A stretch of 64,000 nt of DNA from Nocardioides alcanivorans (GTDB taxonomy: Bacteria; Actinomycetota; Actinomycetes; Propionibacteriales; Nocardioidaceae), in the NCBI RefSeq assembly GCF_021555175.1, contig NZ_JAKGRW010000029.1, positions 1 to 64,000 of the forward strand. The letters are read 5' to 3'. The notes under the pieces were generated by a model. That model worked only from the letters and a program-made list of their open reading frames with translations. It had not been told where the DNA came from and ran no database searches. The translations under genes and the position numbers were made by a program. This document shows, piece after piece, positions 54,800 through 62,928 of this stretch; position 1 is the first letter of the stretch; each line of letters opens with the position of its first letter.

Positions 54800-55774
54800 A
54801 TGAAGCGCGCGTTCATCACCGGCATCACGGGCCAGGATGGTTCCTACCTCGCCGAGCTCCTCCTGGAGAAGGGCTACGAGGTGCACGGCCTGGTCCGGCG
54901 CGCCTCGTTGCTCAACCGCACCCGTATCGACCACCTCCACGACAACCCACGGCTGACGCTGCACTACGGCGATCTCACCGACGGTGTGTCGTTGGTCAAC
55001 CTGGTGCGGGAGATCGAGCCGGAGGAGGTCTACAACCTCGGCGCGATGAGCCACGTGAAGGTCTCGTTCGACATGCCCGACTACACCACCTCGACCAACG
55101 CGATCGGGACCTTGCACCTGCTCTCCGCGATTCGCGCGGCCGGGCTGCAGTGCCGCTTCTACCAGGCCTCGACGTCCGAGATGTTCGGCAAGACGCCACC
55201 GCCGCAGAACGAGGACTCCAAGTTCCACCCCCGCTCGCCCTACGGCGCCTCCAAGCTCCAGGCGCACTGGACCACGGTGAACTATCGCGAGGCCTACGGG
55301 CTGTTCGCCGTTTCCGGAATCCTCTTCAACCACGAGTCACCGCGACGCGGTGAGAACTTCGTGACGCGCAAGATCACCAAGGCAGTCGCCGCCATCGAGC
55401 GTGGGATCTGGGACCACGTCGAGCTCGGCAACCTCGACGCCGTACGCGATTGGGGCTACGCGCCGGAGTACGTCGAGGGCATGTGGCGGATGCTCCAGGC
55501 CGACGAACCCGACGACTACGTGCTGGCGACCGGAGTCGGCCACACCGTGCGTGAGTTCTGCGAGGCGGCGTTCGCCCATGCGGGACTCAACTGGCACGAC
55601 CACGTGCGCTACAACGAGTCGTTCGAGCGTCCCTCTGAGGTCGACGCGCTGATCGGTGACGCGTCGAAGGCCCGCGAGGCGCTCGGCTGGAAGGCCCAGA
55701 CCACCGCCCTCGACCTCGCCAAGGTCATGGTCGATGCAGACCGCGAGGACCTCGACCGGCTCCTGCGGGACTGA
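54800..55774 (+). CDS. gmd: GDP-mannose 4,6-dehydratase
   Basis: 324-residue complete Gmd. [53 protein letters not shown] and [16 protein letters not shown] are diagnostic. Produces GDP-4-keto-6-deoxymannose, precursor of fucose, rhamnose and related sugars; no fucose synthase or 4-reductase is visible nearby. ATG 54800 lies 8 nt after TAGGGT (54786-54791) with no ribosome site, suggesting a leaderless transcript. Confidence 0.96.
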   Translation: MKRAFITGITGQDGSYLAELLLEKGYEVHGLVRRASLLNRTRIDHLHDNPRLTLHYGDLTDGVSLVNLVREIEPEEVYNLGAMSHVKVSFDMPDYTTSTNAIGTLHLLSAIRAAGLQCRFYQASTSEMFGKTPPPQNEDSKFHPRSPYGASKLQAHWTTVNYREAYGLFAVSGILFNHESPRRGENFVTRKITKAVAAIERGIWDHVELGNLDAVRDWGYAPEYVEGMWRMLQADEPDDYVLATGVGHTVREFCEAAFAHAGLNWHDHVRYNESFERPSEVDALIGDASKAREALGWKAQTTALDLAKVMVDADREDLDRLLRD

Positions 55775-56796
55775 CCCATTTGCGCGCCCTCGGCTGCTTC
55801 TCGCGCACCCTCGACGGGTCAGGGAGGCGGCGAAGCCAGAGGGACGACGGCGGATTGGGGTCGTGGGCGACGGCGACGTAGTCGGGGAAGCGTGAGGTCA
55901 AGAAGGTCTCGTCGTGGTGGCGGAGCATCGGTGTGGACAGTTCGATGCGGAACCGATCGTTGAAGGCAAGGAAGGTCTGCACGACCATCGCCTCGTTCCA
56001 GTAGACCGGCCAGCGTTCGCCGAAGAGCCAGGTGTCGGCCGGGTAGGGACCGTTCCACGGGAAGTGCACGTCGTGGATATGCACGATCACCCCTGGCTTC
56101 ACCCGGGGCAGCACCTCGAGGAAGAGGAACGCCACGTCGGAGTCGATCTTGAGTGCGTGTGAGGAGTCGATGAAGAGCACGTCGCCGGCCTCGAGCTCCT
56201 CGAAGCGCGCCAGCGGCACGTCCTGCACGAAACCCTCGACGAGTTCGAAGTCAGGCAGCGTCCGCAGCGCCGCGAACGGGTAGGGCTCGATGCAGGTGAT
56301 CGTCAGCGGTGAACCCTCGGCCGCGTTCTTCCCTGCCGCCAGCGACGCGTAGTAGGTCGACAGCCCCGACCCCACCTCGAGATAGCGCCGCGGCTTTCTC
56401 CTCGCGCAGCGTGTAGTAGAGCGTGCGTGCGTCGAAGGCCGGGTAGCCGGGGCCGAACCCCTTGCGCGTGTTGGCCAGGTAGTTCCCCGTCGTACGGCTG
56501 AACTCCTCCTCCCAGCTGTCAGCGAGGCTGGCGAGTCGCTCCTTGAGGGCCGGTACGTCGACGCTCAGCCCCGCGAGTTCGCTCGGCTTGTCCCATCTCG
56601 CCCGGGTCGCCTCGATCTCCTCGAGCACCGGCAGCGTGGAGTAGTAGTCGTCGCGCTTGACGATGTTGTAGCCGAACACGCCTGCGACACGGCGGGCCAA
56701 CCTGATCCGGCTACGGCGGAAGTTGAAGACGAGACGGTCGAGGAACTCGACGAGCGCGCCGGGGAGGAATCTGGCAGCGATCTGCTTGGCGCTCAT
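55725..56796 (-). CDS. Class I SAM-dependent methyltransferase (frameshifted)
   Basis: About 357 residues. SAM-binding motif [17 protein letters not shown], then CIEPYPF and [17 protein letters not shown], with a late [11 protein letters not shown]; resembles Methyltransf_24/cephalosporin-hydroxylase-like sugar O-methyltransferases. The frame changes at TTT 56395-56397, where one base too many is inferred ([13 protein letters not shown]); this is the only clear insertion in the window. The 3' end overlaps the convergent gmd by 50 nt, so the true stop may differ. Start overlaps the SGNH stop (ATGA). Confidence 0.83.
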
Positions 56797-57623
56797 CGGG
56801 ACCCTTCGTCGACGTGGCTGAGGTGGTCACAGCGCCGCAGGTGGGGCTGCGTTTCGGCCCAGGCCTTGATCTCGGCGGCCAGTGCCTCACCAACCGCCCG
56901 GTGCATGGCCGGCGAGTAGTGGAACCCGTCGGGGGTTGCGACCTCGGGGTCGCCGCCGGCCACGGCATCGATGAACGGCCTGACCTCGAGATAGCGCACG
57001 TTGGACCTGCCCACCTGCGCGACCATGGCGCGGATCGACTGGTTCATCACCCGCATCCGCGCCTCCATGCCGGGGAACCAGCCCTGGTAACGCTCGGTCG
57101 GCGGGAGCAGTTCGAGGCAGAAGACCAGAGGGGAGCCGACCTGCTGCACGTGGTCGATGTAAGCACGCAGGTCGGCCGCGACGTGCTTGGGTCGATTGCG
57201 CCGGATCGTCGGGTCGAGGAGTCTGTCGGCCCTCGCCTGTAGCTTCGCGAGCACCATCCACAGTGGCCTGAGCACCTTCTGGCGATAGAGGTGGGACCAC
57301 CAGCGGGGCCTGGCCTTGAGGCTGTTGGCGTGGCGCTCCAACCAACGCGGTAGGAAGAGGTGAATCGTTTCGTAGTGGCCGTAGAGAAGCACGATCACGT
57401 CAGGTGAGAAGTTGAGGACCTCGCGCTGCCAGGTGCTGAGGATCGTCGACGTCTTCTCGGACGTCATCGAGATCGTCTGCACGTGGCAGGGACGATCGTC
57501 GGCGAGCAACTGCTCCTCGATGACACGCGGGAAGATGAAGTCGGTCCGCGGGCCACTCATCCAGGACGTCCAGTTGACTGTCGACGCGCCCTTGACGAGC
57601 ACCCGGAGCGGGAGCTGGCTCAT
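56793..57623 (-). CDS. SGNH/GDSL-hydrolase-like protein
   Basis: 276 residues. Block I is VLVKGASTVNWTSW (Ser in GAS), block III-like VIVLLYGHYE and the late DGFHYSPAMHRAVGEAL with the Asp/His pair of SGNH enzymes. No signal peptide or membrane helix is evident, so it should be cytoplasmic. Embedded between a reductase gene and a methyltransferase gene, overlapping both by ATGA. Could act as an acyl-ester hydrolase or acyltransferase on the polysaccharide precursor. Confidence 0.78.
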   Translation of the reverse strand: MSQLPLRVLVKGASTVNWTSWMSGPRTDFIFPRVIEEQLLADDRPCHVQTISMTSEKTSTILSTWQREVLNFSPDVIVLLYGHYETIHLFLPRWLERHANSLKARPRWWSHLYRQKVLRPLWMVLAKLQARADRLLDPTIRRNRPKHVAADLRAYIDHVQQVGSPLVFCLELLPPTERYQGWFPGMEARMRVMNQSIRAMVAQVGRSNVRYLEVRPFIDAVAGGDPEVATPDGFHYSPAMHRAVGEALAAEIKAWAETQPHLRRCDHLSHVDEGSR

Positions 57624-58351
57624 CCGGTGAGTCCTCCGTCCACGACCATCACCGTCCCGGTGACGTAGTTGTTCCTCGGATCCGTGAGGAACTGGCATGC
57701 CCGCGCGATGTCGTCGGGCTCGCCCAACCTGCCCGCCGGCGTACGTCGCACGATCTGCTGCAACTGCTCCTCGTCGAGGCCGTGACTCATCTCGGTGCGC
57801 AGGTATCCGGAAGCAATGGCGTTGACGGTGATGCCGCGAGAACCCAGTTCGCGGGCCAGCGCACGGGTCATGCCGTCGAGCGCGGCCTTGGAGGCGGAGT
57901 AGGCAGCGAGACCACGGTAGCCGGATCGCCCGACGACCGACGAGATGTTGACGATCGTGCCGCTGCGTCGGGCCAGCATCCGCCGGCTGACTGCACGCGT
58001 GACGTAGAGCGTGCCCTTGACGTTGAGGTCGATCACGGTGTCGATGTCGTCGTCGGAGAACATGCCGAGGATGCCGTCACGCGCGACGCCGGCGTTGTTG
58101 ATCAGCACGTCGACGCGGCCCCACTGCTCGACGACGCTCTTGATGAACCGGTCTGCATCCTCACGCTTCGCCAGGTCGGCGGGCTCGAAGATCACCCTCC
58201 CCGCCAACGCAGGATCGGCCAACCACGCTTCGACCTCGGGAGTGATGCTGCGTGCGCAGGTGGCCACGAGATCGCCCGACTCGAGGTAGGACTCGACGAT
58301 CCCTGCCCCCAGACCGCGGCTGCCTCCGGTGACGACGACGACCCGACTCAT
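57620..58351 (-). CDS. 3-oxoacyl-[ACP] reductase-like SDR
   Basis: 243-residue classical SDR close to FabG. TGGSRGLGAG, NNAGVARDG, INISSVVGRSGYRG and YSASK are present, with the VVDGGLTG end. As it follows an AMP ligase gene and a stand-alone acyl carrier protein gene, it probably reduces a beta-keto (or sugar) group on the carrier-bound acyl chain. Start overlaps the ligase stop (ATGA). Confidence 0.9.
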   Translation of the reverse strand: MSRVVVVTGGSRGLGAGIVESYLESGDLVATCARSITPEVEAWLADPALAGRVIFEPADLAKREDADRFIKSVVEQWGRVDVLINNAGVARDGILGMFSDDDIDTVIDLNVKGTLYVTRAVSRRMLARRSGTIVNISSVVGRSGYRGLAAYSASKAALDGMTRALARELGSRGITVNAIASGYLRTEMSHGLDEEQLQQIVRRTPAGRLGEPDDIARACQFLTDPRNNYVTGTVMVVDGGLTG

Positions 58352-59726
58352 GTGCTCCTCCTGATGATCTTTCCCCGGCGACGTCGACCTCGTCGACGAC
58401 CTTCACGCTCCGCGGGCGGGCTGCAGCCGGCAGGTCCGCGCAGGCGGCCCGCACCGCAGCCTTCACCGCGTCGGGGTCGGCACCGGATGCGGTGACGACC
58501 TCGACCGCGACGATCGCGCCAGTCATCGCATTGGGGCGACCGAAGACGCGAGCAACCTGCACCCCGGGCACCGCGGCGACGGCCTCTTCGATCGGCAACG
58601 GATGCACCTTCACCCCACCCACGTTGATGATCTCGCTGACGCGTCCCTTGAAGAGGATCCGGTCGCCCTGCAACTCGACGAGGTCCCCGGTGGCTCGCCA
58701 CTCGTCGGCGGCGACGGGCTCTTCGCCGTGATAGCCGAGCATGCCGACCCGCGAGCGCACCCACAACTCACCATCGACGATCTTCATTGCGATGTCGGCC
58801 TCGTCGCCGCGCGCGAGTACGTCGGCAGGCAGCCCGGGCAGCCCGTCCTTCGTCGAGCTCGTCGCACCGAACTCGCTCGCCGCATAGATGTGGGAGAGGT
58901 TGGCCGTCGGGAACCGTCGACGGATCTGTTCGAGCACCGGACCGGGCGCTGCCTCGCCTCCGAGCGTGATCTGCCGCAGCGCGGGTACCGGGCCGCCGAC
59001 GCTGCGCAACTCGGCGAGCAGGAACCGCCAGTACGTCGGGGTTGCGCTGGCATGGGTGACATCGTGCTCGCGCATCGCCACCAAGCCTTCACGGGGGCGG
59101 CGCTGGGTGGGCGCGACGAGGGTCGCGCCTGCCGCAAAGACGTGGAGCAACACCTGGAGACCGGCGAACTGGTGCAGCCCGTAGGCCAGCAGCCAGCGCT
59201 CGTCCTCGGCAGGTTGGACCCGCTCGGTGGCGCGGAGCAGTCGCGACCAGTCGTGCCGGACGCCGCGGGGCTGGCCCGTGGTCCCGGTGGTGAGCACGAG
59301 GTGCGGCCTCGCCGTACCCGCAGCGATCTCACCCGACCCCCGCTGGTCGAGCTTGTCGAGACCCTCTGCACCCGCAGCGATCTCGAGTGAGCCTGCCGAG
59401 ACTTCGGCCCAGGACTCCCCGCCGCGTCGGACCACGACGTGCTGGCCGAATCGGCTCAGGAGTTCGGCAGCCGTCTCCGGCCCATCCGGCGGGAAGACGC
59501 ACGCCTCGGCGCCGACCAGGGCAGCCGCAGCGAGCGCCGGGACGACGACATCGGCGTCTGCGGAGTCGATCGCGAAACGCAACTGAAGGTTCGCGTGATC
59601 TCGCTGAAGGTTCGCGGCGAGGTCCTCGGCGCGACGGACCAGCTCGGCATAGGTCCACGCGCCTTTGTCGGTGACCACCGCGATCCGGGCAGGGTCGGCA
59701 GCACCGCGGCGGAGGAGTTCGATCAA
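58348..59726 (-). CDS. AMP-dependent acyl ligase for a stand-alone ACP (frameshifted end)
   Basis: About 460-residue ANL ligase. LVLTTGTTGQPRGVRHDWS is the P-loop; YAASEFGATSS, the hinge WRATGDLVELQGDRILFKGR and INVGGVKVHP follow. A one-base deletion in the C4 run 58373-58376 restores the catalytic-Lys tail DVAG-GKIIRRST. Starts 2 nt after the ACP stop, so it most likely loads an acyl group on that ACP. An 18-codon in-frame insertion containing the GGTCTCGACAAGCTCGACC repeat lies at 59316-59384, just before the P-loop. Confidence 0.88.
59316..59384. repeat. REP-like insertion with flanking 15-bp direct repeats inside a ligase gene
   Basis: ACCCGCAGCGATCTC occurs at 59316-59330 and exactly again at 59370-59384. 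Between them is CTGGTCGAGCTTGTCGAGAC (from 59343), the reverse complement of the repeat at 40368-40427. The net gain is 54 nt, 18 codons, so the reading frame is kept (EIAAG...GLDKLDQRG...EIAAG). Confidence 0.85.
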
Positions 59727-59728
59727 AG

Positions 59729-59968
59729 TCAGACCCCGACGTAGAACGTCTGGATCTCGGCCAGTGTCTGCGGCAGGTCGCCGGTGCTGAACGGGTCGGA
59801 GCCGAGCTCGTCCTCGAGCAGGGCCGAGAGTTCGGCGGTCTCCAGTGAGTCGAGGCCCACGCCCTCTGCATAGAGCGGCGTGGTGGGGTCGAACCCCTCC
59901 GGGAGCTTCTCCAGGCGCGTCAGGAAGTCGATGACGGTGCGCTCGACGTCCGCGGGTGTGGTGCTCAT
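59729..59968 (-). CDS. Acyl carrier protein
   Basis: 79-residue acyl carrier protein. The 4'-phosphopantetheine attachment serine is in GVGLDSLETAEL, near residue 41, where housekeeping ACPs have DSL. Acidic, helical, with the start ATG 59968 behind GAGGAG. It heads the ACP-ligase-reductase-SGNH-methyltransferase operon, so it is a dedicated carrier and not the fatty acid synthase ACP. Confidence 0.92.
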   Translation of the reverse strand: MSTTPADVERTVIDFLTRLEKLPEGFDPTTPLYAEGVGLDSLETAELSALLEDELGSDPFSTGDLPQTLAEIQTFYVGV

Positions 59969-60088
59969 CGGGGGCGACTCCTCAATCTCGTGGTCGTGGT
60001 GCCCATCGTGGCAGCAACGACCCTGTCTCGCCCTAGCAACGAGGGAGTCCTGTCGAAGTGACGGCAGACAGAGCATGCGAAGTCGGGC

Positions 60089-60094
60089 TAGTGT
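60089..60094 (+). promoter_or_regulatory. -10 element of a leaderless acetyltransferase gene
   Basis: TAGTGT ends 8 nt before GTG 60103, the same spacing as TAGGGT before gmd. No ribosome-binding site is seen between them. Confidence 0.5.
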
Positions 60095-60102
60095 CCGCTC
60101 CT

Positions 60103-60792
60103 GTGAAGGTCGAGATGGAATGGCCCCAGCCCCAAGGTTTCCGCGCCAAACTGCGTGAGAAGTTGCGCCGGAAGGTCCGCTACTGGATCGAGGGGCAGCA
60201 ATACACCTACTTCGACACGCCGGAGGGGATCCCCGGGTTGGACGCGGCCTACCCGTCCTACCCGACGATGCGGGTGCTCGAGACCTATCCGGGCGAGAAC
60301 CCGCAGGTGAAGGTGGGCCGCTACGCCGGTGTCCACTACTCGACGGTCATCATCCCTGGCGGCCAGCACCACATGGACTGGGTCAGCACCATCAACACCG
60401 AGATCAACGAGCGCGGCGAGTGGGTCGACGTGCCCAACTCCCTCTACAGCAGCGGGCCCGTGGTGCTCGAGCCCAACTCGTTCGTCGCGTTCCAGGCGAT
60501 GATCAACTCCGGCGTCACGATCGGCGCCGGCGCGGTCGTCGCCGCGCGCGCCGTCGTGGTCAAGGACGTGCCCCCGTTCGCGATCGTCGGCGGCAACCCG
60601 GCCAAGGTGATCCGCTACCGCTTCGAGGAGCCGGTACGTGAGGCGCTGCTGCGGATCTGCTGGTGGGACTGGCCGGTCGAGAAGGTCAGCGCGCACACGT
60701 TGCAGATCCACTCACCTGAGGTCGATGCCTTCGTGGCCCGACACGACCCTGCGCTCGACGCCGAGTCACGCGTGCACTGTCCCGACTGCTGA
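60103..60792 (+). CDS. CatB-related hexapeptide O-acetyltransferase
   Basis: 229 residues, left-handed beta-helix acyltransferase. The region MDWVSTINTE, hexapeptide turns VTIGAGAVVAARAVVVKDV and the signature FAIVGGNPAKVIRYRF are those of the xenobiotic/polysaccharide acetyltransferases. Uses acetyl-CoA to O-acetylate a sugar. Start GTG 60103; ATG 60115 is an alternative. Convergent with a second acetyltransferase gene 39 nt away. Confidence 0.9.
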   Translation: MKVEMEWPQPQGFRAKLREKLRRKVRYWIEGQQYTYFDTPEGIPGLDAAYPSYPTMRVLETYPGENPQVKVGRYAGVHYSTVIIPGGQHHMDWVSTINTEINERGEWVDVPNSLYSSGPVVLEPNSFVAFQAMINSGVTIGAGAVVAARAVVVKDVPPFAIVGGNPAKVIRYRFEEPVREALLRICWWDWPVEKVSAHTLQIHSPEVDAFVARHDPALDAESRVHCPDC

Positions 60793-60831
60793 CCAGCCAG
60801 GTCACACGAGTTGGGCGGCCGAAGTCGCGGA

Positions 60832-61437
60832 TCAGGCGCGGTCGACCTCCTCGTAGGACCCCGGCAGCACCGGCTTGCGCTCGGCGATCTTCCGCGCCGG
60901 AACACCGAAGACGACAGCGCACTCGGCGACGTCGGAGAGCACCACGGAGTTCGCACCGACCTGGGCGTAGGAACCGATGGTGACCGGCCCGGCGAGGACG
61001 GCGTTGGCGAGGATGATCGCCCCGTCGCAGATGGTCGGAAACCCCTGGCCCTCCTCATCGGGATCGACATCGGGCTGCTTGACACCGGCCGTGATGCCGC
61101 CACCGAACGTCACGTTGGCGCCCACGCGTAGCCCGTTGCCGATGACGACACCGTTGGGATGCGGCATCAGGAGCCCGGGACCGACGTCCATGCCGGGCAC
61201 GAAGTCAGCACTCACCAAGAACATGCCCAGCGAGCGCAGCAGGAATGCCAGCCGCACCCGCCCCGCGGCGTACGCCTTCTGCTGCGCACGCAGCACGATC
61301 GACGCGACCATGCCCGGGTTCGACGCGCAGCGCATCAGCACCCGCGGCCAGCTCGGGGTCTGGCCCGGGCGGTAGCGCTCGAGGTCGGAGAAGACCAGCT
61401 GGGTGAAGGTGTGACCCTCGGAGGTGGTCAGCGCCAT
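60832..61437 (-). CDS. Serine O-acetyltransferase-like (CysE/WcaB family) acetyltransferase
   Basis: 201 residues with an N-terminal helical part (FSDLERYRPGQTPSWPRVLMRC) and a left-handed beta-helix: PHPNGVVIGNGLRVGANVTFGGG, GPVTIGSYAQVGANSVVLSDV, and FGVPARKIAERKP. CysE-like, but in this locus a polysaccharide acetyltransferase (WcaB type) is more likely than cysteine synthesis. Start ATG 61437 behind GAAGGAG. Confidence 0.88.
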   Translation of the reverse strand: MALTTSEGHTFTQLVFSDLERYRPGQTPSWPRVLMRCASNPGMVASIVLRAQQKAYAAGRVRLAFLLRSLGMFLVSADFVPGMDVGPGLLMPHPNGVVIGNGLRVGANVTFGGGITAGVKQPDVDPDEEGQGFPTICDGAIILANAVLAGPVTIGSYAQVGANSVVLSDVAECAVVFGVPARKIAERKPVLPGSYEEVDRA

Positions 61438-61465
61438 CAGTCGTGCTCCTTCGGGAGAGGTGGGA

Positions 61466-62119
61466 TCAGCGAGTTGCTTCGACGGCCATCTGCGCGCCGC
61501 CCTCGTCGGCGCGCTGGTCGAGCCCGTGGAGGGCAGCGTGCGTGCTCTCTCCGAGGTCACAGCGGACCACGTCACGGAAACCCACGCGCTCCAACTCGAG
61601 CTTGAGCGTCTCGAAGTCGTAGACATAGCCCTCGTGGTGGCCGAACGACGCGATCGGGATCCGCACCCAGTCGAGCGGGTGGTCCACCGTCAGGCCCATC
61701 TCCTGGTAGACCTTCGCCTCCGGGTCGCCCGCGGGCACCTTGCCGGCGAGGTAGTTCTCCACGTGGGCTCGCAGATCGGGCGTCACCATGCGTACGACGC
61801 CGCCGTGCTGAAGACAACGGAAGGTCTCGGCAAACATCGCACGCCCCGCCTCCAACGGCAGGTGTTCGACGACGTTGTCGGAGTAGACGTGCGAGACCGA
61901 CGCGTCCTCGAGCGGCCAGCGCCGCGTGGCGTCAAGGTAGTTGCGCGTCAGCGCGCCGACGTTGGTCACCACCCATCCCGGCCGCTTCGTCAGGCCACCG
62001 ATCTCAAGCTTCATCGGGCGCGGTGCGTCAGCGAACGCCTTGGTGGCGCGACGTTTCGCAATCGGAGTGTTGACGGTGAGGACAGTGGTGCGGAGCACGG
62101 CACGCAGACGCGGGTTCAC
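61466..62119 (-). CDS. SAM-dependent methyltransferase (Methyltransf_11-like)
   Basis: 217 residues. LEIGGLTKRPGWVVTNVG replaces the usual glycine-rich motif, followed by VSHVYSDNVVEHLPLEAGRAMFAE and CLQHGGVVRMVTPDLR, typical of the SAM methyltransferases in glycan clusters. Start GTG 62119; TACGGT on the minus strand lies 7 nt upstream, a possible leaderless promoter divergent from the FkbM gene. Confidence 0.86.
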   Translation of the reverse strand: MNPRLRAVLRTTVLTVNTPIAKRRATKAFADAPRPMKLEIGGLTKRPGWVVTNVGALTRNYLDATRRWPLEDASVSHVYSDNVVEHLPLEAGRAMFAETFRCLQHGGVVRMVTPDLRAHVENYLAGKVPAGDPEAKVYQEMGLTVDHPLDWVRIPIASFGHHEGYVYDFETLKLELERVGFRDVVRCDLGESTHAALHGLDQRADEGGAQMAVEATR

Positions 62120-62198
62120 GAGCGGAACCGTACCCGGCCGTAGCCTTGACCGACAGGGGCCGTTGACCTCACGAGTGGCCCGATCCGAAGGAGGCACG

Positions 62199-62906
62199 TT
62201 GGCCCGCGACAAGCTGCTGACGGCTGCCTACAGACTGCTGGCGAGCCGCGGATTCGAGGTGCGCCGCCACCCCGCTGCCCGCCGTCAGCGCATCCTCGCG
62301 GACCGCGGTGTCGACCTTGTCCTCGACGTCGGTGCCGCCCGCGGCGGATTCGGTCAGCAGCTCCGCGACTTCGGCTACCACGGACGGATCGTCTCGTTCG
62401 AGCCCCTCGCCTCCGCGTACGCGGACCTCTCCGGACACATCTCCTCCGACCCGGCCTGGACGGCACACCACACCGCCCTCGGCGCCGAACCGGGCACGGC
62501 GACCATCAACGTCGCCTCCAACTCCGACTCCAGCTCACTGCTCCCCATGCTCGACGCGCACCGCTCGGCAGCACCGGAGGTCGGGTACGTCGACACGCAG
62601 GACGTGCGCGTCTCCCGCCTCGACGACCTGGCCGAGCAGGCGCTCGCAACCAGCGCAGCGACGTACCTGAAGGTGGACACGCAAGGCTTCGAGCGGGAGG
62701 TGTTGGCCGGTGCTCCCGCAACGCTGGCGCAGGTGGTCGGACTGCAACTGGAGCTGTCGTTCGTACCGCTCTACGACGGCGGGATGACCGTCGACGAGGC
62801 CGTGTCGTGGGCCTACCGGCAGGGTTTCCACCTGGTCGGAATCGAACAGGGCTATGCCGCGCCGACCGGCGAGATACTCCAGGTCGACGGCGTCTTCTGG
62901 CGCTGA
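62199..62906 (+). CDS. FkbM-family methyltransferase
   Basis: 235 residues. VDLVLDVGAARGGFGQQL is the SAM loop, then GRIVSFEPLASAY and the C-terminal FkbM region YLKVDTQGFEREVLAGA and LQLELSFVPLYDGG. Methylates a hydroxyl, probably on a sugar. Unusual TTG start at 62199, supported by GAAGGAGG 4 nt upstream. Confidence 0.9.
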   Translation: MARDKLLTAAYRLLASRGFEVRRHPAARRQRILADRGVDLVLDVGAARGGFGQQLRDFGYHGRIVSFEPLASAYADLSGHISSDPAWTAHHTALGAEPGTATINVASNSDSSSLLPMLDAHRSAAPEVGYVDTQDVRVSRLDDLAEQALATSAATYLKVDTQGFEREVLAGAPATLAQVVGLQLELSFVPLYDGGMTVDEAVSWAYRQGFHLVGIEQGYAAPTGEILQVDGVFWR

Positions 62907-62928
62907 CCAGCGGCGCCAGATCCGAAGA

